NCBI RefSeq assembly: GCF_046292825.1
Contig: NZ_JBKBQG010000002.1
Location: 62,001 to 126,000 of the forward strand
Direction of reading: 5' to 3'
DNA: 64,000 nucleotides
Origin: Salinarimonas sp046292825
Lineage (GTDB): Bacteria; Pseudomonadota; Alphaproteobacteria; Rhizobiales; Beijerinckiaceae
In this document: positions 35,150 through 44,175 of the stretch, piece by piece
Numbering within the stretch: position 1 is the stretch's first letter
Layout of the letters: each line of letters starts with the position of its first letter
The notes under the pieces: model-generated
Seen by the model: the letters and a program-made list of their open reading frames with translations, nothing else
Told to the model about the DNA's origin: nothing
Databases searched by the model: none
Position numbers and translations under genes: made by a program

Positions 35150-35333
35150 CGCATACGATGATCAACCGGAGACCGGAAGGAAGCCTTCTCTCGCGTGCGA
35201 CGTCGCGTCGCCGCACGCGCGAGGCGCAGCCCCTCGCCCATTCGTCTACACTTGCAAATCCGCGCATGCGTCCGACGACGTACGCTTTTCGACCACTATG
35301 CGGCCGCCGACCCATCGCGTATGAGCCTCGCTT

Positions 35334-35987
35334 ATGAAACCGATCGACGATGAAGACTTCCTCGGCACCCGGGGCCAGAGCGTCTACCGCGCCATCCTCG
35401 CGGCGATCCGCTCGCGCCAGTACAAGCCGGGCGACCGCCTCCGCGAGGAGGAGGTGGCCGCGCGTCTGGGCGTGAGCCGCACGCCGGTGCGCGAGGCGCT
35501 CGGCCGTCTGCAGGAGAAGGGTCTCGTCGAGGCGGCGACGGGACGCGGCCTCGCGGTCGCGATCCTGAACGCGCAGCAGGTCATCGAGCTCTACGCGATG
35601 CGCGAGGAGCTCGAAGGCGCGGCCGCGCGCTTTGCCGCCCAGCAGGCGAGCTCGGTCGAGATCGACAATCTGGAGCGCCTCAACGAGGCGTTCGAAGCGG
35701 CCGCGAACGATCCGCCGCGCGCCTCGGAGGTCAACCGCGTCTTCCACGAGCGTCTCTACGACGCCGCGCGCAACCGCTACCTCTCCCAGGCGCTCGACGA
35801 TCTGCAGGACGTGATCGCGCTCCTCTCCTCGACGACCTTCGTCGTCGGCGGGCGCGTCAATTCCGCGGTCGAGGAGCACCGGGCGCTGATCGGCGCGCTG
35901 CGCGATCGCGACAGCGACGCCGCCGAGCGGATCGCCATGGGCCACATCCGCTCGGCCTTCCGCACGCGCCTCGCCATGCTGGGCTGA
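35334..35987 (+). CDS. GntR family transcriptional regulator, FCD domain
   Basis: 217-residue DNA-binding regulator. The N-terminal winged HTH (YKPGDRLREEEVAARLGVSR then TPVREALGRLQEKGLVE) is classic GntR; the C-terminal all-helical FCD domain (about 85-210) has AMREELEGAAARFAA, FHERLYDAARNRYL and VEEHRALIGALRDRD, which carry the Asp/His residues that ligate metal and carboxylate ligands. It is divergent from the flavoprotein gene, so it probably represses it and responds to a related carboxylic acid. No good Shine-Dalgarno precedes the ATG. Confidence 0.9.
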   Translation: MKPIDDEDFLGTRGQSVYRAILAAIRSRQYKPGDRLREEEVAARLGVSRTPVREALGRLQEKGLVEAATGRGLAVAILNAQQVIELYAMREELEGAAARFAAQQASSVEIDNLERLNEAFEAAANDPPRASEVNRVFHERLYDAARNRYLSQALDDLQDVIALLSSTTFVVGGRVNSAVEEHRALIGALRDRDSDAAERIAMGHIRSAFRTRLAMLG

Positions 35988-36005
35988 GGCCGCGCGCGAG
36001 CCGCG

Positions 36006-36464
36006 TCAGGCCGGGCGGACGCGATAGGTCGCGTAGCCGCGCTCGCGCTGCTCCTCGACGGTCCGGTCCGGAAACAGCGTGTAGCTCGGCGCGCGGACCC
36101 GCGAGACGCGGGTGGCGGTGACGTGGATCGCGCGCCGCACCGGGAAATCGGGCCCGGCGAGGTCGGCGAGGATCGGACCGAACGTGGCGAATTCCGGATC
36201 CTCGCGCTCGACGAGCCGCGCGCGGCCCGCGATCTTGAAGCCGCGCTGGGCGAAGACGTCGACGAAGCTCACGCAGACGAGGGGGTTGCGGGCGATGTTA
36301 CGGACGCTGACGGGGGAGGCGATGTCCGCGATCAGCAGGGCGTCGCTCCCATGCGCGGTGAAGATCTCCTTCGGGCTGACGTTCGGCTGACCGTCCTCGC
36401 CCACGGTGGCGAGCCAGCACAGGACGGAATTGGCGATATCCTCGAAGACCGCATCGTTGAACAC
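36006..36464 (-). CDS. Pyridoxamine 5'-phosphate oxidase-fold protein
   Basis: About 152 residues, split-barrel flavin-binding family (PNPOx-like). Pattern: LCWLATVGEDGQPNVSPKEI near the N-terminus, ALLIADIASPVSVRNIARNP, CVSFVDVFAQRGFKIAGRAR and an FPVRRAIHVTATRVSR C-terminal strand. The family includes FMN- or F420-using reductases and haem-handling proteins, and the substrate is unknown. GTG 36464 follows GGGAGGGA; longer ORF versions have no support. Convergent with the GntR gene 18 bases away. Confidence 0.82.
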   Translation of the reverse strand: MFNDAVFEDIANSVLCWLATVGEDGQPNVSPKEIFTAHGSDALLIADIASPVSVRNIARNPLVCVSFVDVFAQRGFKIAGRARLVEREDPEFATFGPILADLAGPDFPVRRAIHVTATRVSRVRAPSYTLFPDRTVEEQRERGYATYRVRPA

Positions 36465-36695
36465 GGATGGTCCCTCCCCTTCGTCGCGAACCGGCCTTGC
36501 TGCCGTCGATGGGCGGGCAATCAACCACGAATGAATCTCGATGGGAAGATACGTGACGCGACGAGCCCTCCCCCACGCGCGGCTCCGGCGCGAAAACCCG
36601 CGCGAAAAGCGGCAAACGCCGACCATGTGATCGATCGCCGCAATGGCTTGTTTACGGGGCCGACGCATCATGATCGCAGAACGCGGGAGGGAAGA

Positions 36696-37019
36696 ATGCT
36701 CGTTTACGTTCCGGTCGCGCTGTTCGCGCTCCTCCTGACGGCGCTGGGCGCGACGCTGTCGGCCTCGCCGATGCTTCTCCTCCTGGCGCCCTTCACGGTC
36801 AGCCTCTGCGTCGCGACGGCGGCGGTGCTGATCGCCTGGCTCGCGCCGCGCCGCGAGGCGCCGGAGAGCGAATTGTGCCTGGACACGCTCAACACGCAGC
36901 TGAGCGCGCAGCTCTCGGAGGTCGCCCGCGCCCTCGCCCGCGTGGCTCCCGAACCCGTCGCCGTGCCGGCTCCCGTCGCCGACCAGAAGCCGGGCGAGCC
37001 GCGCCGCCGCAGCGCGTGA
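36696..37019 (+). CDS. Small membrane protein of unknown function (107 aa)
   Basis: I do not recognise a family. Two transmembrane helices fill residues 1-50 (PVALFALLLTALGATLSA and TVSLCVATAAVLIAWLA), followed by an amphipathic segment (LNTQLSAQLSEVARALARV) and a Pro-rich basic tail. The ATG follows GGGAGGGAAGA. It is convergent, 21 bases apart, with another two-helix protein whose N-terminal half has the same spacing of motifs (see 37041-37265). Probably an inner-membrane protein with a cytoplasmic tail. Confidence 0.65.
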   Translation: MLVYVPVALFALLLTALGATLSASPMLLLLAPFTVSLCVATAAVLIAWLAPRREAPESELCLDTLNTQLSAQLSEVARALARVAPEPVAVPAPVADQKPGEPRRRSA

Positions 37020-37040
37020 GACGCGGCTCGTGCGCGGCCT

Positions 37041-37265
37041 TCAGGTCGTGCGCGGTTTCGGATCGGGAGAGGCGAGCCTGCGCGCGTCGCGCTCCACGAA
37101 CGTCCGTCGCGACGATCGCCATGCGACGAGTACGGCGGAGAGGAGGACGAGCGCGCTCGCGACGAGGGGAGCCGCCGCCAGCAGCACCGGCAGCGCCAGG
37201 ATCGAGGCTGCCAGCACGGTGAGCAACGCTCCGGTCAGCGCGACCGCGATGTAGACGAAAAGCAT
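37041..37265 (-). CDS. Small membrane protein of unknown function (74 aa), resembles 36696-37019
   Basis: Two hydrophobic helices (IAVALTGALLTVLAASILAL and LVASALVLLSAVLVAW) and a short basic C-terminal tail. Against the neighbour it shares an ML-VY opening, VAL, LLT-L, P-LL, AP, AVL-AW and a closing RR in the same order, so the two look paralogous in a tail-to-tail arrangement. The start at 37265 is the internal ATG; longer reading frames lack codon and family support. No function can be assigned. Confidence 0.6.
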   Translation of the reverse strand: MLFVYIAVALTGALLTVLAASILALPVLLAAAPLVASALVLLSAVLVAWRSSRRTFVERDARRLASPDPKPRTT

Positions 37266-37483
37266 CGACTCTCGCCTTCCCGACGTGACGACACCGGCAC
37301 GATGGGCGGACCGACTCGCCCCGACGATCCTGCTTTGCTCGCGTTCGCGGTGGAAGACGTATCTTTCTGCTCCAATGCGACGGGACACGGCAGCCCGCCT
37401 GCGGCCGCGCCTCGTCCGCGGCCCTCTTGTTGCCCCGCACAACCCGTGCGAAGAGAGAGGGGCGCGGTTTTCCGGAGTGGGTC

Positions 37484-38905
37484 ATGACCCGCATCACTCC
37501 CCTGATCCTCTGCGGCGGTGCCGGCACGCGGTTGTGGCCGGCTTCGCGGGAGGCTTTCCCCAAGCAGTTCATCGAATTGCTCGGCGCGCGCTCGACCTTC
37601 CAGGACACGCTGGCGCGGGTCTCCGACCCGGATCTCTTCGCGACCCCCGTCGTGATCACGAATGCCGACTACCGCCACCTCGTCGCCGACCAGATGGCCG
37701 GCATGGGGATCGCGGGCACGATCCTGCTCGAGCCGGCGCGGCGCGATTCGGGGCCGGCGATCGCGGCGGGCGCGGCCCATGTCGCCGCCGACGATCCCGA
37801 CGGGCTCGTCCTCGTGCTCGCCGCCGACCACGTCGTGCGCGACGAAGCCGCCTTCCGCGAGGCCTGCCGGATCGCGGCGGCGGCCGCGCGCGAGGGCGCG
37901 ATCGTCACCTTCGGCATCCGCCCGGACCGGCCCGAGACCGGCTACGGCTACATCAAGCCGGGGGCGCAGACGGCGATTGCCGGCGTCCATTCGCTGGAGG
38001 CCTTCGTCGAGAAGCCGGACGCCGCGCGCGCCGCCGACTACGTCGCCGCCGGCTATCTCTGGAATTCGGGCAATTTCCTCTTCCGCGCGCAGACGCTGCT
38101 GGACGAATATTCCCGCCACGACGGAGCGACCGTCGAGACCGTCCGCGCGGCGGTGGCGAGGGCGACGCGCGATCTCGGCTTCACCGTGCTCGACGCGCCC
38201 GCCTTCGCGGCGGCGAACGCGCTCTCGATCGACTATGCGGTGATGGAGAAGACCGAGCGCGCCCGCGTCGTGCCGGTCTCGATGGGCTGGTCGGACGTCG
38301 GCTCCTGGCACGCGGTCTGGGAGCTCTCCGAGAAGGACGCGGCCGGCAACGCCGCGCACGCGACCGAGCGCGGCGCGGTCGTCTTCCGCGACGCGCACGA
38401 CAATTACGTCTCCGCGCAGGACCTCGTCTGCCTCGTCGGCGTCTCGAACCTCGCCGTGATCCAGACGCGCGACGCCACCCTCGTCTTCGACCGCAACAGC
38501 GCGGAGAGCGTCAAGGCGCTCGTCGCCGAACTCAAGGCGCGCGGGCGCGCCGAGATCGTCGAGCACCGCCGCGTCTACCGCCCCTGGGGCAATTACGAGG
38601 GGATCGATCGCGGGGATCGCTTCCAGGTCAAGCGCATCGTGGTCGAGCCGGGCGGGCGGCTGTCGCTGCAGAAGCATTTCCACCGCGCCGAGCACTGGAT
38701 CGTCGTGCGCGGTGCCGCGTTGGTGACGGTGGGCGAGAGCGAGACGCTCGTCCACGAGAACCAATCGACCTTCATCCCGCTCGGCGCCGTCCACCGGCTC
38801 GAAAATCCCGGCAAGATCCCGCTCGAGTTGATCGAGGTCCAGTCCGGCTCCTATCTCGGGGAGGACGACATCGTCCGCCTCGAGGACGCGTACAACCGCA
38901 GCTGA
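37484..38905 (+). CDS. Mannose-1-phosphate guanylyltransferase / mannose-6-phosphate isomerase
   Basis: Bifunctional enzyme of the ManC/XanB/AlgA group. It isomerises fructose-6-P to mannose-6-P and forms GDP-mannose from mannose-1-P, feeding polysaccharide synthesis. 473 residues. The N-terminal nucleotidyltransferase (LILCGGAGTRLWPASREAFP, then LEAFVEKPDA) is joined to a C-terminal cupin (RPWGNYEGIDRGDRFQVKRI, LQKHFHRAEHWIVVRG with the metal-binding His). ATG 37484 follows GGAG; an ATG at 37427 is in frame without support. The next gene, ugd, makes a second activated sugar, so an exopolysaccharide supply cluster is likely. Confidence 0.93.
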   Translation: MTRITPLILCGGAGTRLWPASREAFPKQFIELLGARSTFQDTLARVSDPDLFATPVVITNADYRHLVADQMAGMGIAGTILLEPARRDSGPAIAAGAAHVAADDPDGLVLVLAADHVVRDEAAFREACRIAAAAAREGAIVTFGIRPDRPETGYGYIKPGAQTAIAGVHSLEAFVEKPDAARAADYVAAGYLWNSGNFLFRAQTLLDEYSRHDGATVETVRAAVARATRDLGFTVLDAPAFAAANALSIDYAVMEKTERARVVPVSMGWSDVGSWHAVWELSEKDAAGNAAHATERGAVVFRDAHDNYVSAQDLVCLVGVSNLAVIQTRDATLVFDRNSAESVKALVAELKARGRAEIVEHRRVYRPWGNYEGIDRGDRFQVKRIVVEPGGRLSLQKHFHRAEHWIVVRGAALVTVGESETLVHENQSTFIPLGAVHRLENPGKIPLELIEVQSGSYLGEDDIVRLEDAYNRS

Positions 38906-39041
38906 GACGCACGACGCGGCCCGTCTCGGGGCTGCCTCGTCGCGGCGCGGACCGAGACACGAGACGCGCGCGACCGGATGGGCCGGTGGCGCGCAGGAAG
39001 CACGACGCGGCACGCGCCGCACGCACGGAGAACGACGACAC

Positions 39042-40346
39042 ATGCGCGTTGCGATGATCGGTTCCGGCTATGTCGGCCTCGTTTCAGGGGCCTGCTTCGC
39101 CGATTTCGGGCACGAGGTCGCCTGCATCGACAAGGACCCGGCCAAGATCCAGGCGCTCGAGGCGGGGCGGATGCCGATCTTCGAGCCAGGGCTCGAAGAC
39201 CTCGTGCGCCGCAACGTCGAGCAGGGGCGGCTCTCCTTCGCCACCGACCTGTCGGACGCGGTGGCGGCGGCCGAGGTCGTCTTCATCGCGGTAGGCACGC
39301 CCTCGCGCCGCGGCGACGGCCATGCCGACCTCTCCTACGTGCATGCCGCCGCGCGCGAGATCGCCCGCGCCATCAGCGGCTACACCGTCGTCGTGACGAA
39401 ATCGACCGTTCCCGTCGGCACCGGCGACGAGGTCGAGCGGATCATCCGCGAGGAGCGGCCCGATGCCGCGTTCGCGGTGGTGTCGAACCCGGAATTCCTG
39501 CGCGAGGGCGCCGCGATCGACGATTTCAAGCGCCCCGACCGCATCGTCGTCGGCGCCGAGGACGCGCGCGCGGCGGACGTGATGCGCGAGCTCTACCGTC
39601 CGCTCTACCTCAACCAGGCGCCGGTCCTCGTCACCTCGCGGCGTACGGCGGAGCTGACGAAATACGCGGCGAACGCCTTCCTCGCCACCAAGATCACCTT
39701 CATCAACGAGATCGCGGACCTGTGCGAGAAGGTCGGCGCCAACGTTCAGGACGTCGCCCGCGGCATCGGCCTCGACAACCGCATCGGCTCGAAATTCCTC
39801 CACGCCGGCCCGGGCTACGGCGGATCCTGCTTCCCCAAGGACACGCTCGCCCTCGTCAAGACCGCGCAGGACGCCGACAGCCCCGTGCGCATCGTCGAGA
39901 CGGTGGCCGCCGTCAACGATCAGCGCAAGCGCGCCATGGGCCGCAAGGTGATCGCGGCCTGCGGCGGCTCGGTGCGCGGCAAGCGGATCGCGCTCCTCGG
40001 CCTGACCTTCAAGCCCAATACCGACGACATGCGCGACGCGCCCTCGATCGCGATCGTCACCGCGCTCCAGGACGCGGGCGCCGAGGTCGTGGCCTGCGAC
40101 CCCGAGGGCGTCGAGCAGGCCAAGAAGGTGCTCGAGAACGTCACCTACGCGCCCGACGCCTATGCCTGCGCCGAGGGCGCGGACGCGGTCGTGATCGTCA
40201 CCGAATGGAACGCCTATCGCGCGCTCGACCTGTCGCGCCTCGCCCGTCTCCTGAAGTCGCCGGTGATGGTCGATCTGCGCAACGTCTATCGCCCGGAGGA
40301 GGTGCGCGCGGCCGGCTTCACCTATGCGAGCGTCGGGCGGGTCTGA
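39042..40346 (+). CDS. ugd: UDP-glucose 6-dehydrogenase
   Basis: NAD-dependent enzyme that oxidises UDP-glucose to UDP-glucuronate, a precursor of acidic exopolysaccharides and LPS sugars. 434 residues with the N-terminal Rossmann motif MIGSGYVGLVSGACFADFGH, the middle helix VKTAQDADSPVRIVETVAAV, the catalytic cysteine in GPGYGGSCFPKDTLAL and the C-terminal LLGLTFKPNTDDMRDAPS. Complete and typical in length. The start at 39042 has no strong Shine-Dalgarno beyond GGAGAA. It overlaps the downstream TAT-protein gene by 23 bases. Confidence 0.96.
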   Translation: MRVAMIGSGYVGLVSGACFADFGHEVACIDKDPAKIQALEAGRMPIFEPGLEDLVRRNVEQGRLSFATDLSDAVAAAEVVFIAVGTPSRRGDGHADLSYVHAAAREIARAISGYTVVVTKSTVPVGTGDEVERIIREERPDAAFAVVSNPEFLREGAAIDDFKRPDRIVVGAEDARAADVMRELYRPLYLNQAPVLVTSRRTAELTKYAANAFLATKITFINEIADLCEKVGANVQDVARGIGLDNRIGSKFLHAGPGYGGSCFPKDTLALVKTAQDADSPVRIVETVAAVNDQRKRAMGRKVIAACGGSVRGKRIALLGLTFKPNTDDMRDAPSIAIVTALQDAGAEVVACDPEGVEQAKKVLENVTYAPDAYACAEGADAVVIVTEWNAYRALDLSRLARLLKSPVMVDLRNVYRPEEVRAAGFTYASVGRV

Positions 40347-41703
40347 GAGCGGCGCGCCCTCGCGGCGCGCCGTCGTCGCGGGCGCGCTCGCCGGGATCGC
40401 CGCCGCGCCCGCCGCGGCCCTCGCGCAGCCGATCGCGAGCGAGACGCTCGGCCTGCGTCCGGACGGCTCGGACCAGACGGACGCGCTCGCGCGTGCGCTC
40501 GCCCGAGCGGCGGAGGCCGGCCGCCCGCTCGCGCTCCATCCGGGCGATTACCGCGTCGCGGGCGTCGCGATGGCGCCCGGCGGAACGCTCGTCGGGCCGC
40601 GCAGCGCCCGCCTCGTCGGCATCGGATCGGCGCCGCTCCTGACGGCGCAGAGCGTGCCGCAGGCGCGAATCCTCGGCATCTCGCTCCTCGGCGACGGCGG
40701 CTCGGTCCTGATCGAGGCCGAGGGGGTGCGAGAGCTCGTGCTCGACGATCTCGCGCTTTCGGGCGGCTCGATCCTGGTGCGGCTCGTCGGCTGCGGCGGC
40801 CAGGTCACGCGCTCGCGCTTCGAGGCGGGCGGGGTCGGCCTGATGTCGACGGACGCGACCGGCCTCCTCGTCGTCGGCAACGTCGTCGAGGACATGGAGG
40901 ACAACGGCATCCTGATCTGGCGCTCGCAGAAGGGGCACGACGGCTCGATCGTGGCGCACAACCGCGTGCGCCGCGTCGGCAGCCGCTCCGGCGGGCAGGG
41001 CCAGAACGGCAACGCGATCAACGTCTTCCGCGCCGGCGGCGTGCGCGTGTGCGACAACGTCCTCACCGACCTCGCCTTCAGCGGCGTGCGCGCCAATTCC
41101 GCCGATGGGGTCGGCATCGAGGGCAACACGATCGAGCGCTGCGGAGAGACCGCGATCTTCGTCGAGTTCGCCTTCGCCGGCGCCGTCGTCGCGGGCAACC
41201 TGATCGACACGGCGCAGAACGGGATCTCGGCGGCGAACCTCGATCACGAGGGCCGCGCGAGCGCGATCACCGGCAACGTCGTGCGCAACCTCCACAAACG
41301 GCCCTCGCCCCGCGCGGATGCGGTCCTGCCGGCCCGCCCGCCGATCGACGACGACGAGCGCGGCGCGGGCTCCTACGGCATCTTCGCGGAAGCCGACGCC
41401 ACGGTCAGCGGCAACACGCTCGAGAATCTGGAGGGGCTCGGCATCGGCATCGGCTGGGGGCCGTTCCTGCGCACGATCTCCGTCGTCGGCAACGTGATCG
41501 CCGGCTGCGAATACGGCATCGTGCCGAGCGTCGCGGAGGGGACCGGCGCCGCGCTCGTCGCCTCTAACCTGATCTCGGGAGCGCGCGCCGGCGCGATCGT
41601 CGGCGCCGAATGGGGCCGGATGGTCACCGCCGACCTCGCCCGCGCCGAGGTGCCCGCGCCCTTGCGCGCGCGGCTGATGGTGAACGGCAACATGGCGACG
41701 TGA
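40324..41703 (+). CDS. TAT-secreted repeat protein (TIGR03808 type), parallel beta-helix
   Basis: 459 residues. A twin-arginine signal (SRRAVVAGALAGIAAAPAAA, cleavage near ALAQ) directs export of a folded protein. The mature part has many short GN/V-N-I repeats (VVGNVVEDMEDNGILIW, GVGIEGNTIERCGETAIFV) typical of right-handed beta-helices, and the opening LGLRPDGSDQTDALARALAR is typical of the TIGR03808 alphaproteobacterial family. Function is unknown; the fold recalls polysaccharide lyases and epimerases. Its position after manC and ugd hints at polysaccharide modification in the periplasm. ATG 40324 lies inside the ugd gene. Confidence 0.82.
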   Translation: MRASGGSESGAPSRRAVVAGALAGIAAAPAAALAQPIASETLGLRPDGSDQTDALARALARAAEAGRPLALHPGDYRVAGVAMAPGGTLVGPRSARLVGIGSAPLLTAQSVPQARILGISLLGDGGSVLIEAEGVRELVLDDLALSGGSILVRLVGCGGQVTRSRFEAGGVGLMSTDATGLLVVGNVVEDMEDNGILIWRSQKGHDGSIVAHNRVRRVGSRSGGQGQNGNAINVFRAGGVRVCDNVLTDLAFSGVRANSADGVGIEGNTIERCGETAIFVEFAFAGAVVAGNLIDTAQNGISAANLDHEGRASAITGNVVRNLHKRPSPRADAVLPARPPIDDDERGAGSYGIFAEADATVSGNTLENLEGLGIGIGWGPFLRTISVVGNVIAGCEYGIVPSVAEGTGAALVASNLISGARAGAIVGAEWGRMVTADLARAEVPAPLRARLMVNGNMAT

Positions 41704-41707
41704 CGGC

Positions 41708-42352
41708 TCAAGCCGCCCGGGCGAGCCGCAGGAACCCCATCGCCGCCGCCACCCCGTCGATCACCGGAACGGGGACCTCGGACGCGATCGTCTGCGCCAT
41801 GCCGGCGAGCGGGCCGCCGCCGAGCACGATGGCGCCGCCGCTGTCGGGCGCGACCTCCCGGCACAGATCGGCGAGGGCCGCGCGCAGGCGGTCCGGATCG
41901 CGCTCGTGGTCGGCGGGCGAGGCCTCCGGCACGCGAATCATCGCCACGCGATCGCCGAGCCCGTTCCGCTCCGCCGCCTCCACGAGCGAGGGCGCGACCG
42001 CGGGGCTGAAGGAGACGATCGCGAAGCGCTCCCCGAAGGCGAGCGCTGCGAGGAAGCTCGATCGCGCGATCCCCACCACGGGGCAGGCGACGCGCGCGCG
42101 CACCGCCTCGATCGCGGTGTCGCCGAAGGAGGCGAGCACGATGCCGTCGAAGCGCGTCTCGAGCCCCGCCACGAGCGCGACCACCGCCTCCTCCGCGATC
42201 GCCGCATCCGCCGGCGTCACGATGAGGGAGGGGCCGAACGGGGCGGCGCGCGTCTCGACGACGTCGCGCGGATGCGCCGCCGCCTCGGCCGCGCGGGCGA
42301 TCCGCGCGGTGACCACGGGGGAGGTGTTGGGGTTGATCACGAGGATACGCAT
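41708..42352 (-). CDS. Asp/Glu/hydantoin racemase-fold protein lacking the catalytic cysteines
   Basis: About 214 residues, beginning RILVINPNTSPVVTARIARA, the signature of hydantoin/aspartate racemases. The first catalytic Cys position reads VLASFGDTA (Ser) and the second reads VLGGGPLAGMA (Gly). The only two Cys (in VACPVVG and ADLCREV) are elsewhere. Two-base racemase chemistry therefore seems impossible. It might be an isomerase, decarboxylase or binding protein of the same fold, as in the maleate isomerase group. It follows the TRAP permease gene by five bases, so it probably acts on the imported compound. Confidence 0.75.
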   Translation of the reverse strand: MRILVINPNTSPVVTARIARAAEAAAHPRDVVETRAAPFGPSLIVTPADAAIAEEAVVALVAGLETRFDGIVLASFGDTAIEAVRARVACPVVGIARSSFLAALAFGERFAIVSFSPAVAPSLVEAAERNGLGDRVAMIRVPEASPADHERDPDRLRAALADLCREVAPDSGGAIVLGGGPLAGMAQTIASEVPVPVIDGVAAAMGFLRLARAA

Positions 42353-42357
42353 CGCGC

Positions 42358-43644
42358 TCACAGGAGAACCGAGGGAAGCCACAGCGACAGAGCCGGGAAG
42401 ACGTTGACGAGGAGGAGCGCCACCAGCATCGCGGCGATGAACCACAGCATGGAGGGCAGGATCTGCCCGATCGAGATCTTCGCGATGGCGCAGGTGATCA
42501 GCACCACCGAGGCGACCGGCGGCGTCTGCTGACCGATGCCGAGATTGATCGTCACGATGAGCCCGAAATGCACCCGGTCGATCCCGAGCTGATCGGCGAG
42601 CGGCAGGAAGATCGGGACGAGCATCAGGATCGCCGGCGTGCCGTGGACGATGGTGCCGGCGAGCAGAAAGAAGACGTTGATGACGAGGAGCAGCACCCAG
42701 TAATTGTCGGACAGGGTGAGGATCGCGCGGGCGATCTCCTGGGGGATCTGCTGGTTCGTCAGATACCAGCCGAGCAGCGTCGAGGTCGCCACGATGAACA
42801 TCAGCATCGCGCTGCGCTTGCCCGCGAGCCGCAGCGTGTCGACGAAGCTCGACGGGGTGAGCGTACGGTAGAGGAAGGCCGCGAGCACGATCGACCAGAG
42901 CGCGGCGACGGCGCCCGCTTCGGTCGCGGTGAAGATGCCGCCGAGGATCCCGAACAGGATGAAGATCGGCAGAGTGAGCGGCAGAGCCGCCGACTTGCCG
43001 GTCTCGATCACGCGCGAGAAGGCGAATTTGTGCTCGAGCGGATAGCCCCGCCGCACCGAGATCAAATAGGCGGTGAACATCAGGAGGAAGCAGACGAGGA
43101 AGCCGGGGATGATGCCCGCCGCGAAGAGCTGCGCGATCGAGGCGTTGGCGACATAGGCGTAGAGGATGAGGTTGAGGCTCGGCGGCACGATGATCGCCAT
43201 CGTCGCCGAGGTCGAGGTGACGGCCGCCGCGAAGGCGACCGGATAGCCGCGTCTCTTCATCTGCGGGATCATCACCGAGCCGATCGCGGCCGCGTCCGAG
43301 GTCGCGGTGCCGGAGATCTCCGAGAAGAACAGCGAGGTGAGGATGTTGACGTGCGCGAGCCCGCCACGGATGTGGCCGACGAGCGAGCTCGCGAAGGCGA
43401 TCAGCTTCTCGGCGATGCGCCCCTGGTTCATCACCTCGCCGGCGATCATGAACAGGAGGGCGGCGACGAGGAGGTAATTGTTCGCGCCCGTGAAGGGCAC
43501 GAGCCCGACGATGCGCGGCACGACGGCCGGATCGAGCACGATCAGGGTCGCGGCGGTGACGCCGAGCACGAAGGCGATGGGCATGCCGGCGAGAAGCAGC
43601 ACCACCAGCATGCCGAGGATGAGATATCCGGGTTCGATCGGCAT
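42358..43644 (-). CDS. TRAP transporter large permease (DctM-like)
   Basis: Membrane subunit that couples substrate flux to an ion gradient. 428 residues, about twelve hydrophobic segments, with ISGTATSDAAAIGSVMIPQM, PPSLNLILYAY, FTATEAGAVAALWSIVLAA and GQQTPPVASVVLITCAIA, all hallmarks of the family. ATG 43644 overlaps the stop of the small permease gene (TGATG), so the two are translationally coupled. Together with the DctQ and DctP genes it forms a full tripartite transporter, likely for a C4- or keto-acid-type organic acid. Confidence 0.95.
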   Translation of the reverse strand: MPIEPGYLILGMLVVLLLAGMPIAFVLGVTAATLIVLDPAVVPRIVGLVPFTGANNYLLVAALLFMIAGEVMNQGRIAEKLIAFASSLVGHIRGGLAHVNILTSLFFSEISGTATSDAAAIGSVMIPQMKRRGYPVAFAAAVTSTSATMAIIVPPSLNLILYAYVANASIAQLFAAGIIPGFLVCFLLMFTAYLISVRRGYPLEHKFAFSRVIETGKSAALPLTLPIFILFGILGGIFTATEAGAVAALWSIVLAAFLYRTLTPSSFVDTLRLAGKRSAMLMFIVATSTLLGWYLTNQQIPQEIARAILTLSDNYWVLLLVINVFFLLAGTIVHGTPAILMLVPIFLPLADQLGIDRVHFGLIVTINLGIGQQTPPVASVVLITCAIAKISIGQILPSMLWFIAAMLVALLLVNVFPALSLWLPSVLL

Positions 43645-44159
43645 CAATGGTCGGTCTCCGGCATGAGGTCTTGCGGCTCGAGGCGGCCGGTGAGGAGGCC
43701 CGCGAGGCGCACGGCGCAGATCGCGCAGATCAGCGCGCCCCCGAGCGGCAGCGCGCCGCGGAAGAGGACGACCGGCAGATCGACCGAGATCATCAGCCGC
43801 CAGCCGAAGCTCATCGCCGCGATCGTGCCGAAATAGGCGAGCATCGCGGCAAACGCGCCCATCAGGACGAGGTTGAGGGCGAACACCGCCTTCTGCGCGG
43901 CGCGCGGGAGCATCCGCACGACGCTGTCGAAGCCCAGATGCTCGTTCGTGCGCGTCAGATAGGCCGCGCCGACGAAGGTCAGCGCGGCGAGGAGATGGGC
44001 AGGCAATTCCTCGCTCCAGGAGACGGAGGAATTGAGCACGAACCGGGCGAAGACCGCCCAGTTCAGGAGCACGAGCAGGAGACCCGCCACCGCGATCGTG
44101 AACGCGTCGAGGATTGCGAGGAGGATGCGGTCGAGGACGCCGACGACGCGCGCGATCAT
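43644..44159 (-). CDS. TRAP transporter small permease (DctQ-like)
   Basis: 171 residues with four predicted helices. FARFVLNSSVSWSEELPAHL, with its Trp-Ser-Glu-Glu, is the family motif; RTNEHLGFDSVVRMLP follows. The start is ATG 44159; GTG 44171 is in frame. The stop overlaps the large permease start. Confidence 0.92.
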   Translation of the reverse strand: MIARVVGVLDRILLAILDAFTIAVAGLLLVLLNWAVFARFVLNSSVSWSEELPAHLLAALTFVGAAYLTRTNEHLGFDSVVRMLPRAAQKAVFALNLVLMGAFAAMLAYFGTIAAMSFGWRLMISVDLPVVLFRGALPLGGALICAICAVRLAGLLTGRLEPQDLMPETDH

Positions 44160-44175
44160 GGCGGGCCTCACGCGC

